Assembly (NCBI RefSeq): GCF_025685395.1
Contig: NZ_JAGSYA010000003.1
Coordinates: 1-64,000 of the forward strand
DNA from: Terriglobus tenax
GTDB lineage: Bacteria > Acidobacteriota > Terriglobia > Terriglobales > Acidobacteriaceae
Direction of reading: 5' to 3'
Length of the DNA: 64,000 nt
Positions within the stretch are counted from its first letter, which is position 1; each line of letters opens with the position of its first letter. The position numbers and the translations under genes were made by a program. The notes beneath the pieces are model-generated. The model saw only the letters and a program-made list of their open reading frames with translations. It ran no database searches and was not told the origin of the DNA. Positions 53,560 through 62,802 of the stretch are shown in pieces.

Positions 53560-54297
53560 TTTTGATCGTGCGGATTTCTTCGCCGCTTTTTTCTGTGCTG
53601 GGATGGCCTTTTCCGGTTTTCCGGCAAGAATGTCCTCCACGTGACGCAGATGGGCGCGCATGGCGGCGCGCGCGGCGTGCGGATCACGTGCCTTGATGGC
53701 GGCAAAGATCGCCTGGTGGTCCCGCAGCGTCATCTTCTGGTGGTGCTGCAGTCCGGCCAGGTGCGACAGGGAGTGGAAAATAGGGGAAAAGATGCCGCCC
53801 CACAGGCTATCCACAATATTGGCGACGACATTGTTGCCGGCGGCCTCGGCGATTGCGACATGGAAACGCCGGTCGGTGATCTGGGCGTTCTGCCCGGCAG
53901 CCAGCAGCGCCTTCATCTCGCGGATGGTGGCTTCAATCTGCTTCAGTTGCTCGGCAGAGGCGTGCAGCGCGGCATCGGCGGCGCTTTCGCCTTCAATCAG
54001 CAGGCGTGCGCGCAGCAACTCGAATGGACCGGGGCCGGCGTCCAGCAGCAGCGGAACATGGTTGGGAGCTTGGCGGATGTAGGCGCCGGAGCCAAGGCGA
54101 ATCTCAAGCTGCCCGGCAATCTCCAGCGCAATCATCGCCTCGCGAATCGTTGGCCGGGAGACGTTGAGCTGCTTCGCCAGGTCTTTTTCCGACGGCAGAC
54201 GCTGGCCCGGCTCAATCCGGTGCTGGCGCGCGTAGGCCGAAATCTGTTCCGCCACGCGTTGGTAAAGCCGCGGCGCTGGATGGCTGGTAGACGACAT
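53551..54297 (-). CDS. GntR-family regulator, FadR (FCD) type
   Basis: 248 residues from MSSTSHPAPRLY. N-terminal winged helix: RLPSEKDLAKQLNVSRPTIREAMIALEIAGQLEIRLGSGAYI. The FCD ligand domain contains Asp/His-type metal and acid-binding residues (DRRFHVAIAEAAGNN, FHSLSHLAG, DHQAIFAAI). Members sense 2-hydroxy acids such as lactate or glycolate. A Lys/Ala-rich tail (IPAQKKAAKKSARSKPA) follows. It sits directly upstream of larA with the palindrome between, so control of larAEB is likely. Confidence 0.9.
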   Translation of the reverse strand: MSSTSHPAPRLYQRVAEQISAYARQHRIEPGQRLPSEKDLAKQLNVSRPTIREAMIALEIAGQLEIRLGSGAYIRQAPNHVPLLLDAGPGPFELLRARLLIEGESAADAALHASAEQLKQIEATIREMKALLAAGQNAQITDRRFHVAIAEAAGNNVVANIVDSLWGGIFSPIFHSLSHLAGLQHHQKMTLRDHQAIFAAIKARDPHAARAAMRAHLRHVEDILAGKPEKAIPAQKKAAKKSARSKPA

Positions 54298-54438
54298 GCT
54301 CTGCTGACCATGGTACGCGACCGGAGGCTGCACACAGCGTGAATGCCGCAACAGAACTGCGGTAGAATTGCGCCACTAAATCTACATAACCTTTATCTGC
54401 CACTTGTTGAGGAGCGTTCTGTATCGAAGATTGCATTC

Positions 54439-54665
54439 ATGCCTTCGTGCGTGTCTGTACGTGCACGCTTGGTCTGCCTTGCCTTGCTCTATCCTCTGTC
54501 TTTCGGTTCGCTGCAGGCGCAAAGCAGCCTGCCTACGCCGGTCTCTCTCAATCATGCGGAGTGCGGCGATGCGAGCCGTCCGCCGCGCGTGAGCTGCAGC
54601 ACCTGAAGCGCAGCGTGCTGGTGCTGGAATCCAACGACCGCATCGGCGGTCGGCGTGCTGCTTAA
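54439..54665 (+). pseudogene. Remnant of a FAD-dependent amine oxidase-like gene
   Basis: Begins with a signal-peptide-like stretch MPSCVSVRARLVCLALL in one frame, then after a frame change reads RELQHLKRSVLVLESNDRIGGR, the start of a flavin monoamine oxidase FAD-binding fold (normally GAGxxGLxAARELQ...RSVLVLEANDRIGGR). The Gly-rich dinucleotide loop is missing and the reading frame stops at 54663-54665. Deletion and frame change make a working enzyme unlikely. Confidence 0.55.
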
Positions 54666-54757
54666 GCAAAGAGCCATCGAAGAAGGAGATGGAGTGCCGT
54701 GCCCTGCCGCTCGCGGCCTCACTGGCTATGCCCAACCCATGAGCCGGCACTGAGTGC

Positions 54758-54797
54758 AAAATGCAGGAGCCTGATGCATCAGGCTCCTGCATTTTTT
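54758..54797 (+). terminator. Strong terminator after the amine-oxidase remnant
   Basis: A 17-bp perfect stem AAAATGCAGGAGCCTGA / TCAGGCTCCTGCATTTT with a 4-nt loop and a T-run of six. It stands 93 nt after the remnant and upstream of the glycosyltransferase. Confidence 0.85.
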
Positions 54798-55044
54798 GAT
54801 CGATTTTTACGGAACCAATCATCGCGAATGTACGTATTCTGCCAACGAAGGTACTTTCTGGCCGCAAGAGTGTGTCAAACGCACCGCGGCAGGGCCCCCG
54901 CCGAAAGATCTTACGTCCCCCTCTGGCTTAGTTAATTTTTTTGCAGCCTCCGGGCTACCCCCGGCGCGAACGTGCGCGTTTGCCGCGCACCCGCGGTCGT
55001 ACGTCTGCGCCGCCAAATCTTTCGTTATAAGGAAATCGTTTGTC
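54798..55044. other. 247-nt leader upstream of the glycosyltransferase
   Basis: No ORF supported, although the frame of the next gene stays open upstream. AAGGA at 55030-55034 is 10-11 nt before the ATG. A GC-rich stretch (54965-55010) follows a T-rich one (54933-54942). No promoter with both boxes could be set with confidence. Confidence 0.35.
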
Positions 55045-56346
55045 ATGAAGCACATTGTTATTGCAGCCACGCCCGCTGCCGGCCACTTCAACCCGATGAT
55101 GGCCATTGCTGAACACCTTGCCGCCAACGGCTACCGCATCACCGTCCTTACCGGATCCATCTATCGCGAACGTGTCCAGGCCGCCGGTTTTCACTTCGTC
55201 CTTCTGCCGGGCAAGGCCGACTTCGACCTCTGCCGGCAGGATGTCTACTTCCCGGAGCGCAGCAGCGTCGAACCGGGGCTCGCGCAGATCACCTATGACA
55301 TGCAGCACGTCTTCGGTGACGCCATCGCCGACCAGTACGCTGCTCTGAAGGCTCTGCTGGCCGGCGGCGTTGACATGATCCTCGCCGACCTGCTCTTCCT
55401 CGGCACCTTCCCGCTGCTGATGGGGCTGCCGCGCGAAAGCCGTCCGCCCATCGTTTCCTGCGGCATTGTGCCCATCATGTGTCGCAACGCGGCCGTTTCG
55501 CCCTTCGCTGGGCCGTCCGCCTCGCCGGAAGGCCTGCTGCGCAACGCCGAGCACAACGCGCAGCTTGCCGGCGCCCTGCAGCCCGCCACTGACTACGTCA
55601 GCGACTGCATTGAAGCCTGCTGCGGTAAACGGCTGGATACCTTCCTCTTCGATGAACTCTACCTGCGGCCCGATCTTTTCCTGCAGTTCACCACGCAGGC
55701 TTTCGAGTACCCCATGGTCGATCTTCCGCGGAACCTCGTCTTCGTCGGTCCCATTGTGCCGAAGCACGAGGACACCGAAACGCCCGTCTGGATCGACGAT
55801 CTCGATCCGGAAAAGCCGGTCGTCTTCATCACGCAGGGAACCGTGGCGAACTACGACCTGACGCAGTTGCTGCAGCCCGCGCTCGATGGCCTTGCGGACG
55901 AACCCGTGCAGGTAGTGGCTACCGCCGGCGGTGTCGATCCCGGTCGCCTGCGCGTTCCACCCAACGCCCGCGTCGAAAGCTATCTCTCCTACGCGGCCAT
56001 TCTGCCGCGCACAGCGGTCTTCGTGACCAACGGTGGATACAACGGTGTACAGATGGCGCTGCGTGCGGGCATTCCCATCGTCAGCGCAGGCGCTTCGGAA
56101 GACAAGCCCTTCGTCTCCGCCCGCGTGGAGTGGAGCGGTTGCGGTCTCGACCTGAAGACCGGAACCCCCACTGCCACCCAGGTGCGGGATGCCGTACGGA
56201 CCATCCTTTCCAACCCCGGCTACCGCGCAAAGGCACAAACTCTCGCCTGCGCCTTTGAAGGCTGCGACGCGCTCCGCAACTCGCTGCGTGCGGTGGAAGG
56301 TCTGCTGGTGAATTCAAACGTGGCCGAAGAACTGGCCATGATCTAA
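55045..56346 (+). CDS. GT1 family (UGT-like) glycosyltransferase
   Basis: 433 residues from MKHIVIAATPAAGHFNPMM. The N-terminal Rossmann domain (ATPAAGHFNPM) binds the acceptor. The C-terminal domain has FITQGTVANYD and FVTNGGYNGVQMALRAGIPIV, where the usual His of HGG is Asn. It is similar in layout to bacterial macrolide or flavonoid-type UGTs using a UDP-sugar. Acceptor unknown. A terminator follows at 56372. Confidence 0.9.
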   Translation: MKHIVIAATPAAGHFNPMMAIAEHLAANGYRITVLTGSIYRERVQAAGFHFVLLPGKADFDLCRQDVYFPERSSVEPGLAQITYDMQHVFGDAIADQYAALKALLAGGVDMILADLLFLGTFPLLMGLPRESRPPIVSCGIVPIMCRNAAVSPFAGPSASPEGLLRNAEHNAQLAGALQPATDYVSDCIEACCGKRLDTFLFDELYLRPDLFLQFTTQAFEYPMVDLPRNLVFVGPIVPKHEDTETPVWIDDLDPEKPVVFITQGTVANYDLTQLLQPALDGLADEPVQVVATAGGVDPGRLRVPPNARVESYLSYAAILPRTAVFVTNGGYNGVQMALRAGIPIVSAGASEDKPFVSARVEWSGCGLDLKTGTPTATQVRDAVRTILSNPGYRAKAQTLACAFEGCDALRNSLRAVEGLLVNSNVAEELAMI

Positions 56347-56371
56347 GTTCCTCCCCTGGATGCCATATTGG

Positions 56372-56408
56372 GCCCTGCGTCAGCACAACCGGACGCAGGG
56401 CATTTTTT
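56372..56408 (+). terminator. Terminator after the GT1 glycosyltransferase
   Basis: Perfect 10-bp stem GCCCTGCGTC / GACGCAGGGC with a 10-nt loop, then ATTTTTTA. Confidence 0.88.
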
Positions 56409-56472
56409 ACCGCCGTCTACATTCATTGCCTGCGAGACAGCGTTAATCCTGGTGCGGTATAAAGGCGCTGCC

Positions 56473-58809
56473 ATGCGACTGCGCCCCCTGATCCCCGCTC
56501 TTGTTCTTCTCTGCTTTTCTGCTTCCATCGCGCTGTACGCGCAGAAGGCCGGGGAGATTGACCCCATGCTTGGCGCCGATAAAGGGGGCAATGTTTTCGT
56601 CGGCCCAACGTTGCCTTTTGGCATGGCGAAGCCCGGGCCAGACTATGGTGTGAGCGGCGGCAACTCCGGATGGAAGCCAACGGGGAATCTCAGCGGCTTT
56701 TCGCAACTCCATGTCTCCGGTACGGGCGGCGGCCCGAAGTACGGCAACATCCAGGTGCAGGCCATGCTGGGCAAGGCCGACCCCGCGCATAGTGCTGTAC
56801 CGCGTAAGGACGAGCACGCTGAAGTCGGTTACTACTCCGTCGTTCTGGGCGATACCGGCATCCATGCGGAGATCACCACCGCGCGCCGCACTCCCGTCTA
56901 TCGCTTCACCTATCCTGCGGGCAAAGACCGCACGCTGCTTGTCGATGTCGGCCACCTGCTGATGCAGTTGCACGATTCACCGCATCGTTATCACGAAGGG
57001 CAGATCGTCCACTCCACCCAGGTCGAGGTGCTCTCTCCAACCGAGATCGCGGGCATGCAGGCCTCCGTCATCGGATGGAACATCCAGACCACACCGATGA
57101 AGGTCTACTTCTACCTGAAGACGGACACGTCCGCCGTCGCCAGCGGCACATGGCAGGACGGTAAGGCTCCCGTCGCGGGCGCGAAGTCCGCCACCTACGC
57201 CATGCCCTTCACCATGAAGACGCTGCCCGATCCACCTGCGCCCATCGTCAGCACCGGCGCATACCTCACCTTCGCTCCCGGCGCAAAGCCGGTCATGGTG
57301 AAGGTGGGTGTCTCCTTCGTCTCGATCGAACAGGCAAAGCAAAACGCGATGACGGAGGTCCCAGGCTTTGACTTCGACGGTACGCGCAAAGCCGTGGTCG
57401 CTGCATGGGACAAGGCTCTTTCTACTCTCAAGGTCGAAGGCGGCACCGCCGACGAACGGCAGCAGCTCGCCACCGGGCTCTATCACTCCATGCTGATGCC
57501 GGTCGACCGCACGGGTGAGAATCCGCTGTGGCAAAGCAGCACGCCCTACTATGACGACTTCTATTGCATCTGGGATACCTTCCGCTCATCCACGCCGCTG
57601 CTTACCCTGCTTGCGCCACAGCGCGTCACCGCGATCCTGCAATCGCTGTTGGAGATCCAGGACCACGACGGCTTCTTCCTCGATGGCCGCGCCGGCAACT
57701 TCGCAGGCCGTACGCAGGGTGGATCCGACGCGGAGATGATGTTCACCGATGCCTACGTAAAACATCTATCGGGGCTCGATTGGGAGCGTGTCTACAAGGC
57801 CATGCGTCATGATGCGGATGTTGACTCGCCGGAGTACACACGCTTTGGCCGCGGCGATATGGAGGAGTGGAAGCGTCTCGGCTATCTCTCCATCGAACAC
57901 TCTGACCCCACCGGTGGCCCAAACGGTGGTCCGGACCGTCCCGGCAACCGCTCCATGGAGTATGCCGCGAATGATTACGCCGTCGCGCTGATGGCCAAGG
58001 GTCTGCATCACGATGCCGATGCAACGCTCTTTCAGGAGCGCGCCGCGAACTGGAAGCGGCTCTGGTACCCGGAGGCCGTGGACCATACCGAAGGTGGCGA
58101 CATAAAAGGCTTTATCTGGATGAAGCACGCCGACGGACGTTGGAAAGAGAACTTCAACCCGCGTCTGGTGGGCACCTGGTACACCGATAACTTTTACGAG
58201 GCCAGCACCTGGACCTACTCGTTCTACGTGCCGCAGGACATGCGCGAACTCATCCGCACCATGGGCGGTGACGTCGCTTTCAAAAAACGGCTTGACCTGT
58301 TCTTTGCCAACGACCTCAGCAAGCGTAGCCGCTACCGCTTTGACGTGGGCAACGAACCCGGCTTCCTCACGCCCTACCTCTATAACTGGATCGGCGAGCA
58401 GAGCAGCACGGCCAGCCTGATTCACAAGGTGCTGGACGCAAACTATCACTCCGGCACCGGCGGTCTGCCGGGCAATGATGACTCCGGCGCCATGGGCTCC
58501 TTCTATGTCTTCAATCGCATGGGCTTCTTCCCGGTGGCGGCGCAGGATGTCTACCTGATCGGATCGCCATCGTTTCCGCGTTCGACCATCACGCTCGGTA
58601 ACGGCAAACAGTTTTCGGTGATCGCGGAAAATTTATCACCCGCCAATTTCTACATCCAAAGCGCGACGTGGAACGGCAAACCCTATCATCGCTCCTGGTT
58701 CACCCACGAACAGCTCGCCAGCGGAGGCGATCTGAAGCTGGTCATGACCGATAAGCCAACACACTGGGACACCGGTGACCCGCCGCCTTCCATGTCCGAC
58801 AAACAGTAA
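56473..58809 (+). CDS. GH92 family alpha-mannosidase
   Basis: 778 residues with a signal peptide (IALYAQK). GH92 marks are GNVFVGPTLPFGMAKPGPD at the N-terminus, GFSQLHVSGTGGG, YDDFYCIWDTFRSSTPLL, DGRAGNFAGRTQGGSDAEMM and GLPGNDDSGAMGSFYVFNRMGFFPV, the last holding the acid pair (NDDSGAMG). GH92 enzymes are calcium-dependent exo-alpha-mannosidases acting outside the cytoplasm. A TonB-dependent receptor lies 1.3 kb downstream on the other strand. ATG at 56473. Confidence 0.95.
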   Translation: MRLRPLIPALVLLCFSASIALYAQKAGEIDPMLGADKGGNVFVGPTLPFGMAKPGPDYGVSGGNSGWKPTGNLSGFSQLHVSGTGGGPKYGNIQVQAMLGKADPAHSAVPRKDEHAEVGYYSVVLGDTGIHAEITTARRTPVYRFTYPAGKDRTLLVDVGHLLMQLHDSPHRYHEGQIVHSTQVEVLSPTEIAGMQASVIGWNIQTTPMKVYFYLKTDTSAVASGTWQDGKAPVAGAKSATYAMPFTMKTLPDPPAPIVSTGAYLTFAPGAKPVMVKVGVSFVSIEQAKQNAMTEVPGFDFDGTRKAVVAAWDKALSTLKVEGGTADERQQLATGLYHSMLMPVDRTGENPLWQSSTPYYDDFYCIWDTFRSSTPLLTLLAPQRVTAILQSLLEIQDHDGFFLDGRAGNFAGRTQGGSDAEMMFTDAYVKHLSGLDWERVYKAMRHDADVDSPEYTRFGRGDMEEWKRLGYLSIEHSDPTGGPNGGPDRPGNRSMEYAANDYAVALMAKGLHHDADATLFQERAANWKRLWYPEAVDHTEGGDIKGFIWMKHADGRWKENFNPRLVGTWYTDNFYEASTWTYSFYVPQDMRELIRTMGGDVAFKKRLDLFFANDLSKRSRYRFDVGNEPGFLTPYLYNWIGEQSSTASLIHKVLDANYHSGTGGLPGNDDSGAMGSFYVFNRMGFFPVAAQDVYLIGSPSFPRSTITLGNGKQFSVIAENLSPANFYIQSATWNGKPYHRSWFTHEQLASGGDLKLVMTDKPTHWDTGDPPPSMSDKQ

Positions 58810-58819
58810 CTTCTTTCCT

Positions 58820-58850
58820 GTTTGTCATCCTGCAAAGATCAGCTTCTCAA
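58820..58850 (+). repeat. Family A intergenic repeat, copy 16 (degenerate)
   Basis: TTTGTCATCCTGCAAAGATCAGCTTCTC, with ATCCTGCAAAGAT the only pairing left. It is followed by family B copy 2. Confidence 0.45.
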
Positions 58851-58863
58851 CAATCTTCGCCAG

Positions 58864-58883
58864 GGCACGGCTCCAGCCGTGCC
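58864..58883. repeat. Family B palindrome, copy 2
   Basis: GGCACGGCT-CC-AGCCGTGCC, identical in both arms to the copy at 40824-40843; only the two central bases differ. Confidence 0.65.
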
Positions 58884-58901
58884 GCAAAGTTTGGATTAGA
58901 A

Positions 58902-58931
58902 AAACCGACGCCGTCCTCGATGGCCGGCGTC
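58902..58931 (-). terminator. Terminator after the secreted hypothetical gene
   Basis: GACGCCG / CGGCGTC; on the minus strand the hairpin is followed by GGTTTTTC, 29 nt after the stop at 58960. Confidence 0.7.
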
Positions 58932-58959
58932 CCTTTCCTGGTCATTCTGAGATCAAGAC

Positions 58960-60057
58960 CTACGGGTGCACCACCAGGGTCACGCCCTCCGCGCTGATCG
59001 TGTTCGACCCCGTCAGCACCTTCCCTTTCGTCCAGTCCGGCGCCTTCATCGAGAGCTGGTACTTCACCGGCGTTCCGGTCAGCGTGGCCGAGGCGATCTT
59101 TGTCTTCTTTCCGATGACAATGTCCATGGTTGAGGTCTCCGTCTGTCCAAACGCAGGGGAGAACTGCAGCGTCATGCCATGGTCTTCGGCATGCACCGGC
59201 GCATAGCGAATCTTCTCAATGGCCCAGTTCGTTCCGTCGTAAGCAGCCTCAATCGTCTGCTTCACCAGCGGGTTGCTTTCCACGCCAATGGTGTAGTGCG
59301 GCGCGGCGGCTTTCTCAATCTTCAGCACCAGCGTGCGCCCGCTCTCCTGCGTCAGCTTCCAGGCTGCACCAGGCTTCAGTTCGCTCGGCGCTTCGGCCAC
59401 CCTGAAGCTCTCACTGCCGGCAGCCAGCACCGCGGTCGTCGCGGCATGCGTCAGCGCGCCATGCCATGCAACAAAATACGGCGGCTTCGAAATCTCCTTC
59501 CACATCTCGGCCATCGATGTTTTATCGCCCACCACAATCGCCGATCCTTCACCGGCAACCGCCGACTCCTCACGATACGCAAAGACCGGAATCTTCAACT
59601 CGGGCATGGCGTTCAAGCCACCGCCCTGCTGCAGAATGTCCGAACCCTGGATGAACCTCCACTCCACCGGTGTTCCATCCTGCAGCCGCAGGCGAAGATC
59701 GAAGGTTGCCCCGTTAACCTCGCTGTCGGGCCGCGTGAACTCTATCTGCGCGGCATACGCTTCGCCATCCTGAGCCTTGGCAATCGCCACCAGTTGAGGC
59801 TGGTTGGCATAGTGAATGCGCTTGCCGGTCTCGCGGCTGGTGACGATGAAGTCATACAACGGCTTGCCGTTGTTCTCGTCATAATCCAGTTCCACCATCG
59901 AGTAAGGAACCTCCGGTCCGGTCCACTGTACAAACTGCTCCGGCCAGAACCGGTAGCTGACCATCAGGCCGGAGACCGGCGGTGCAATGGCCTTCTGCTG
60001 TGCGTGTGCCGCGGGAATCATGGTGGATGCGAGGAGCAACGATGCGATGCGGTTCAT
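58960..60057 (-). CDS. Secreted protein of unknown function
   Basis: 365 residues; signal peptide ends near PAAHAQ. The mature protein looks all-beta; PPVSGLMVSYRFWPEQFVQ and ELDYDENNGKPLYDFI are distinctive but belong to no family I know. It is 24 nt downstream of the second TonB-dependent receptor gene and therefore probably forms an operon with it. Function could relate to ligand handling at the cell surface; this is inferred from position only. Confidence 0.78.
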   Translation of the reverse strand: MNRIASLLLASTMIPAAHAQQKAIAPPVSGLMVSYRFWPEQFVQWTGPEVPYSMVELDYDENNGKPLYDFIVTSRETGKRIHYANQPQLVAIAKAQDGEAYAAQIEFTRPDSEVNGATFDLRLRLQDGTPVEWRFIQGSDILQQGGGLNAMPELKIPVFAYREESAVAGEGSAIVVGDKTSMAEMWKEISKPPYFVAWHGALTHAATTAVLAAGSESFRVAEAPSELKPGAAWKLTQESGRTLVLKIEKAAAPHYTIGVESNPLVKQTIEAAYDGTNWAIEKIRYAPVHAEDHGMTLQFSPAFGQTETSTMDIVIGKKTKIASATLTGTPVKYQLSMKAPDWTKGKVLTGSNTISAEGVTLVVHP

Positions 60058-60081
60058 GAGGGGTCTCCTTGGGAAGATGGG

Positions 60082-62724
60082 TTAGAAGTTGAAGCGCGCG
60101 CCGAACTCGATGCGGCGGCCGGCGTCCGAGGCGTAGGGCTTGAGGAACAGCGGCGAGCCAAGCACGCTGCCCATCGCCGTTACGTTGGTGTGGTTCAGCA
60201 GATTGGCTGCGCGTGCGTTGAAGGTGATGGTGCGTGCAGTGTCCTTCTTCGAGAGTGCAAAACTGCGGCTCAGGTTGGTATCAAGCTGAACGGTCCAGGG
60301 AAGCGTCGCTGCATTGCGTGGAAAGGCTCCCGTGCCGCCGGTTGCGGTCAGCAGGCCAAAGGGTGTCTGGTACGCATTGGCCGCGGACGTTGCATACTGC
60401 GGCCGTTCGTTGAAGATGCCATCGCCGTTGGTATCAAGCCCAGTGGTCAGGTTGACCGGCGAGCCTGAGGTTGCGTTGAACACCTGGCTGAGCGTGAACT
60501 TCTGCGGAAGGCTGACCTGCCCAATGCTGATGACACGATGCGTATTCACCCACGATGGCCGCGACTCCTCACCCGCCTTCGTCAGGTTCGACTGCGGGAA
60601 GGTACCCGCGCCATCGCTGTCCGAACGCAGGTCCATGCGCACATAGCCGAGAAAGATCTGGAAGCGGCGCAGGCTGTGCTGGTCCACACCGACAAACAGG
60701 ACGTTGCCGTGGATGTGCCCGGTCTGCTGGTACTGAAAAATATTGGTATTGGCCAGCGAGGGGCGTGGACCCGTGGGCTGGTTGTTCAGCGGCGCATTCA
60801 CATTGCGCGAACGCATGGTGTCCCACGCACGCACGACGTAGAGATTACTTTGCACGTGCCAGTGACCGGGCATCTCATACTCCGCGCCAAGGTGCGTCTG
60901 CAGTGACGGAACCTGCATCATGTTGCCCGCATAGGTGCGCAAGGCGTGGACCGGAGTCGCACCGGCGAACGGCGACCCGTAGTTCGCGTTGTAGATCAGG
61001 TTCTGTTGCTGCGTGATGCCGTTCAGGCGCAGCGTTGCTGCTGTGTTACTGGTGTCAATCGGCGAGAAGAACAACCCCGCACGTGCGCGCAGCACCAGCC
61101 GCTGTTTCTTGTCTGGCGACCAGGAGATTCCGGCGCGTGGCCCAAAGTTGGTAAAGGTCGAAGGCGATGTCTGCAGGGCATAGCGCAGGCCCAGGGCAAC
61201 CTGCACATGCGGCGTCAGCTTCCACTGGTCCTGTGCGAAGAGCACAAGGCGAAGCTGGTTGAAGTCGACGGTGGGCGAGCCCTGGTTGACGGTGTACGTC
61301 GTTGCGGTGCCGCCGGGCAGCCCAAGCAGCGCGCGGCGATACTGCTCCACGCCGCTGATGTTCAGCCCGTTGACCGTTGCTCCGCTGAAGACATAGCTGC
61401 CGTTGAAGGTGTCCGGCTGGTTCAGATGCTCCAGGTTGTTGATCATCTGCAGACCCAGCTTGATGGCGTGCTTCTTCGTGCTGAGAAGGATGTCGTCATC
61501 TACTTCAGTCACCTTCTCGTGGCTTTGAAACAACCCGCCGGTGTAGCCGCCCGCGGTAAACGCGCCTGCAACCTGCAGCGCAGCCGCCGTGGAGTGAGGA
61601 GCATCATCGCGGTTGCGCCACATAAAGCTGGTGCGTGTTTCATGCACAATGCGTGGCGAGACCGTCGTAACATTCGTCGCGCGAATGATGTGCTCGGCCT
61701 GCTGGCTGTCATAGCCGGCTTCCGGCAACGACGTGCCCCCCACGGCAAGGTTCGCCAGCGAGTTCACGTTCGCCGTATAGCTGACAGTGAAGTTGTTCTT
61801 CGGGTTGAGCATCATGCCCAGCCGCGCGTTGGCCATCCACAACCGCTGCGGAGTAGGCACATTCTGGTTGGTTACCTGCTGGTTGCCGTTGCTGTCCAGC
61901 GTCACAGCGTTCACCACGGCGAAGTCATCGATGTCGCGCTTCTCCAGCGACAGGGTAAAGTCGCGCTTCTTCGAAAAGAACGGTCCTGACAGATCAAACC
62001 CATAGCGACGCTTTCCGATCGCGGCACGGCTGGTTGCAAAGGGATCGCGCGCATTGAACAGCGTGTCGGAGTCGGTCAGGAACAGTGAGCCATGAAACTT
62101 GTCCTGCCCCGGCCGCGTGATGATCTCGATGCGTCCACCTTCATACGGAGGGCGTTCGTACTCGGCAGAGAACAGGTCGGGATTCACCCGCACAAACGCA
62201 ATGGATGACTTCGGCGGCATGCGGCTGCCGTTTTGAAATCCGTCGACCGTGATAGTGGCCGCACCCGGCGCCCCTCCGGAGACCGCCGCCATGGCCTGCA
62301 ACTGTCGCTGCAGATCGTCAGGATCGTCAGCCATCTGGGCCAGGTCCTGGCGATTGAGTGTGCGCGATCCCGCCGCCTCGCCCGCGCTGGTGTCGAGCCC
62401 ACTACCGTCCAGCACGGCGTCGACCGCTGTGGTCACCGTCTCCGGCTTCAGCGTGATGTTGAACGTAGTGGCGCCATTCAGTGGCAGCGTCTCTGGCGCA
62501 AAACTAATGGCCTCGACCAGTAGCGTATGTCTGCCGCTAAGGCAGCCCAGCGAGAAGCGGCCCTGCTTATCGGTGACGATGGCTGGCCGGGTGTCCACCG
62601 TTACGGTGGCATCCGCGATCACCGCGCCCGTCGCATCATGCACCATGCCCGTAACGGGCGTGCACTGCTGGGCTGCGAGCGTTCCGGCGAAGAGTGTGGT
62701 GAGTACGAGTGTCTTCAGGTGCAT
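60082..62724 (-). CDS. TonB-dependent receptor with carboxypeptidase-like N-domain
   Basis: 880 residues from MHLKTLVLTT; AAGGAG is 9 nt upstream. Signal peptide to LAAQQ. An N-terminal beta-sandwich (CTPVTGMVHDATGAVIADATV, RFSLGCLSGRHTLLV) precedes a plug-like part (GGAPGAATITVDGFQNGSRMPPKSSIAFVRVNPD) and an outer-membrane barrel ending GARFNF. It is shorter than the 1162-residue receptor at 35176 and little like it in sequence. Ligand unknown. Its promoter region contains the doubled palindrome at 62803-62829. Confidence 0.92.
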   Translation of the reverse strand: MHLKTLVLTTLFAGTLAAQQCTPVTGMVHDATGAVIADATVTVDTRPAIVTDKQGRFSLGCLSGRHTLLVEAISFAPETLPLNGATTFNITLKPETVTTAVDAVLDGSGLDTSAGEAAGSRTLNRQDLAQMADDPDDLQRQLQAMAAVSGGAPGAATITVDGFQNGSRMPPKSSIAFVRVNPDLFSAEYERPPYEGGRIEIITRPGQDKFHGSLFLTDSDTLFNARDPFATSRAAIGKRRYGFDLSGPFFSKKRDFTLSLEKRDIDDFAVVNAVTLDSNGNQQVTNQNVPTPQRLWMANARLGMMLNPKNNFTVSYTANVNSLANLAVGGTSLPEAGYDSQQAEHIIRATNVTTVSPRIVHETRTSFMWRNRDDAPHSTAAALQVAGAFTAGGYTGGLFQSHEKVTEVDDDILLSTKKHAIKLGLQMINNLEHLNQPDTFNGSYVFSGATVNGLNISGVEQYRRALLGLPGGTATTYTVNQGSPTVDFNQLRLVLFAQDQWKLTPHVQVALGLRYALQTSPSTFTNFGPRAGISWSPDKKQRLVLRARAGLFFSPIDTSNTAATLRLNGITQQQNLIYNANYGSPFAGATPVHALRTYAGNMMQVPSLQTHLGAEYEMPGHWHVQSNLYVVRAWDTMRSRNVNAPLNNQPTGPRPSLANTNIFQYQQTGHIHGNVLFVGVDQHSLRRFQIFLGYVRMDLRSDSDGAGTFPQSNLTKAGEESRPSWVNTHRVISIGQVSLPQKFTLSQVFNATSGSPVNLTTGLDTNGDGIFNERPQYATSAANAYQTPFGLLTATGGTGAFPRNAATLPWTVQLDTNLSRSFALSKKDTARTITFNARAANLLNHTNVTAMGSVLGSPLFLKPYASDAGRRIEFGARFNF

Positions 62725-62802
62725 CGCTGGTTTCTCCTTGACGAGTTCAAGACTCAGGGAAGCCGCGCCTGCAAAACAGTGTGAGATGTCAGCTTTTGGG
62801 CA

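Noticed and set aside
54955-56238. A 427-codon minus-strand ORF across the GT1 gene
   Set aside because: Antisense to a well-formed glycosyltransferase.
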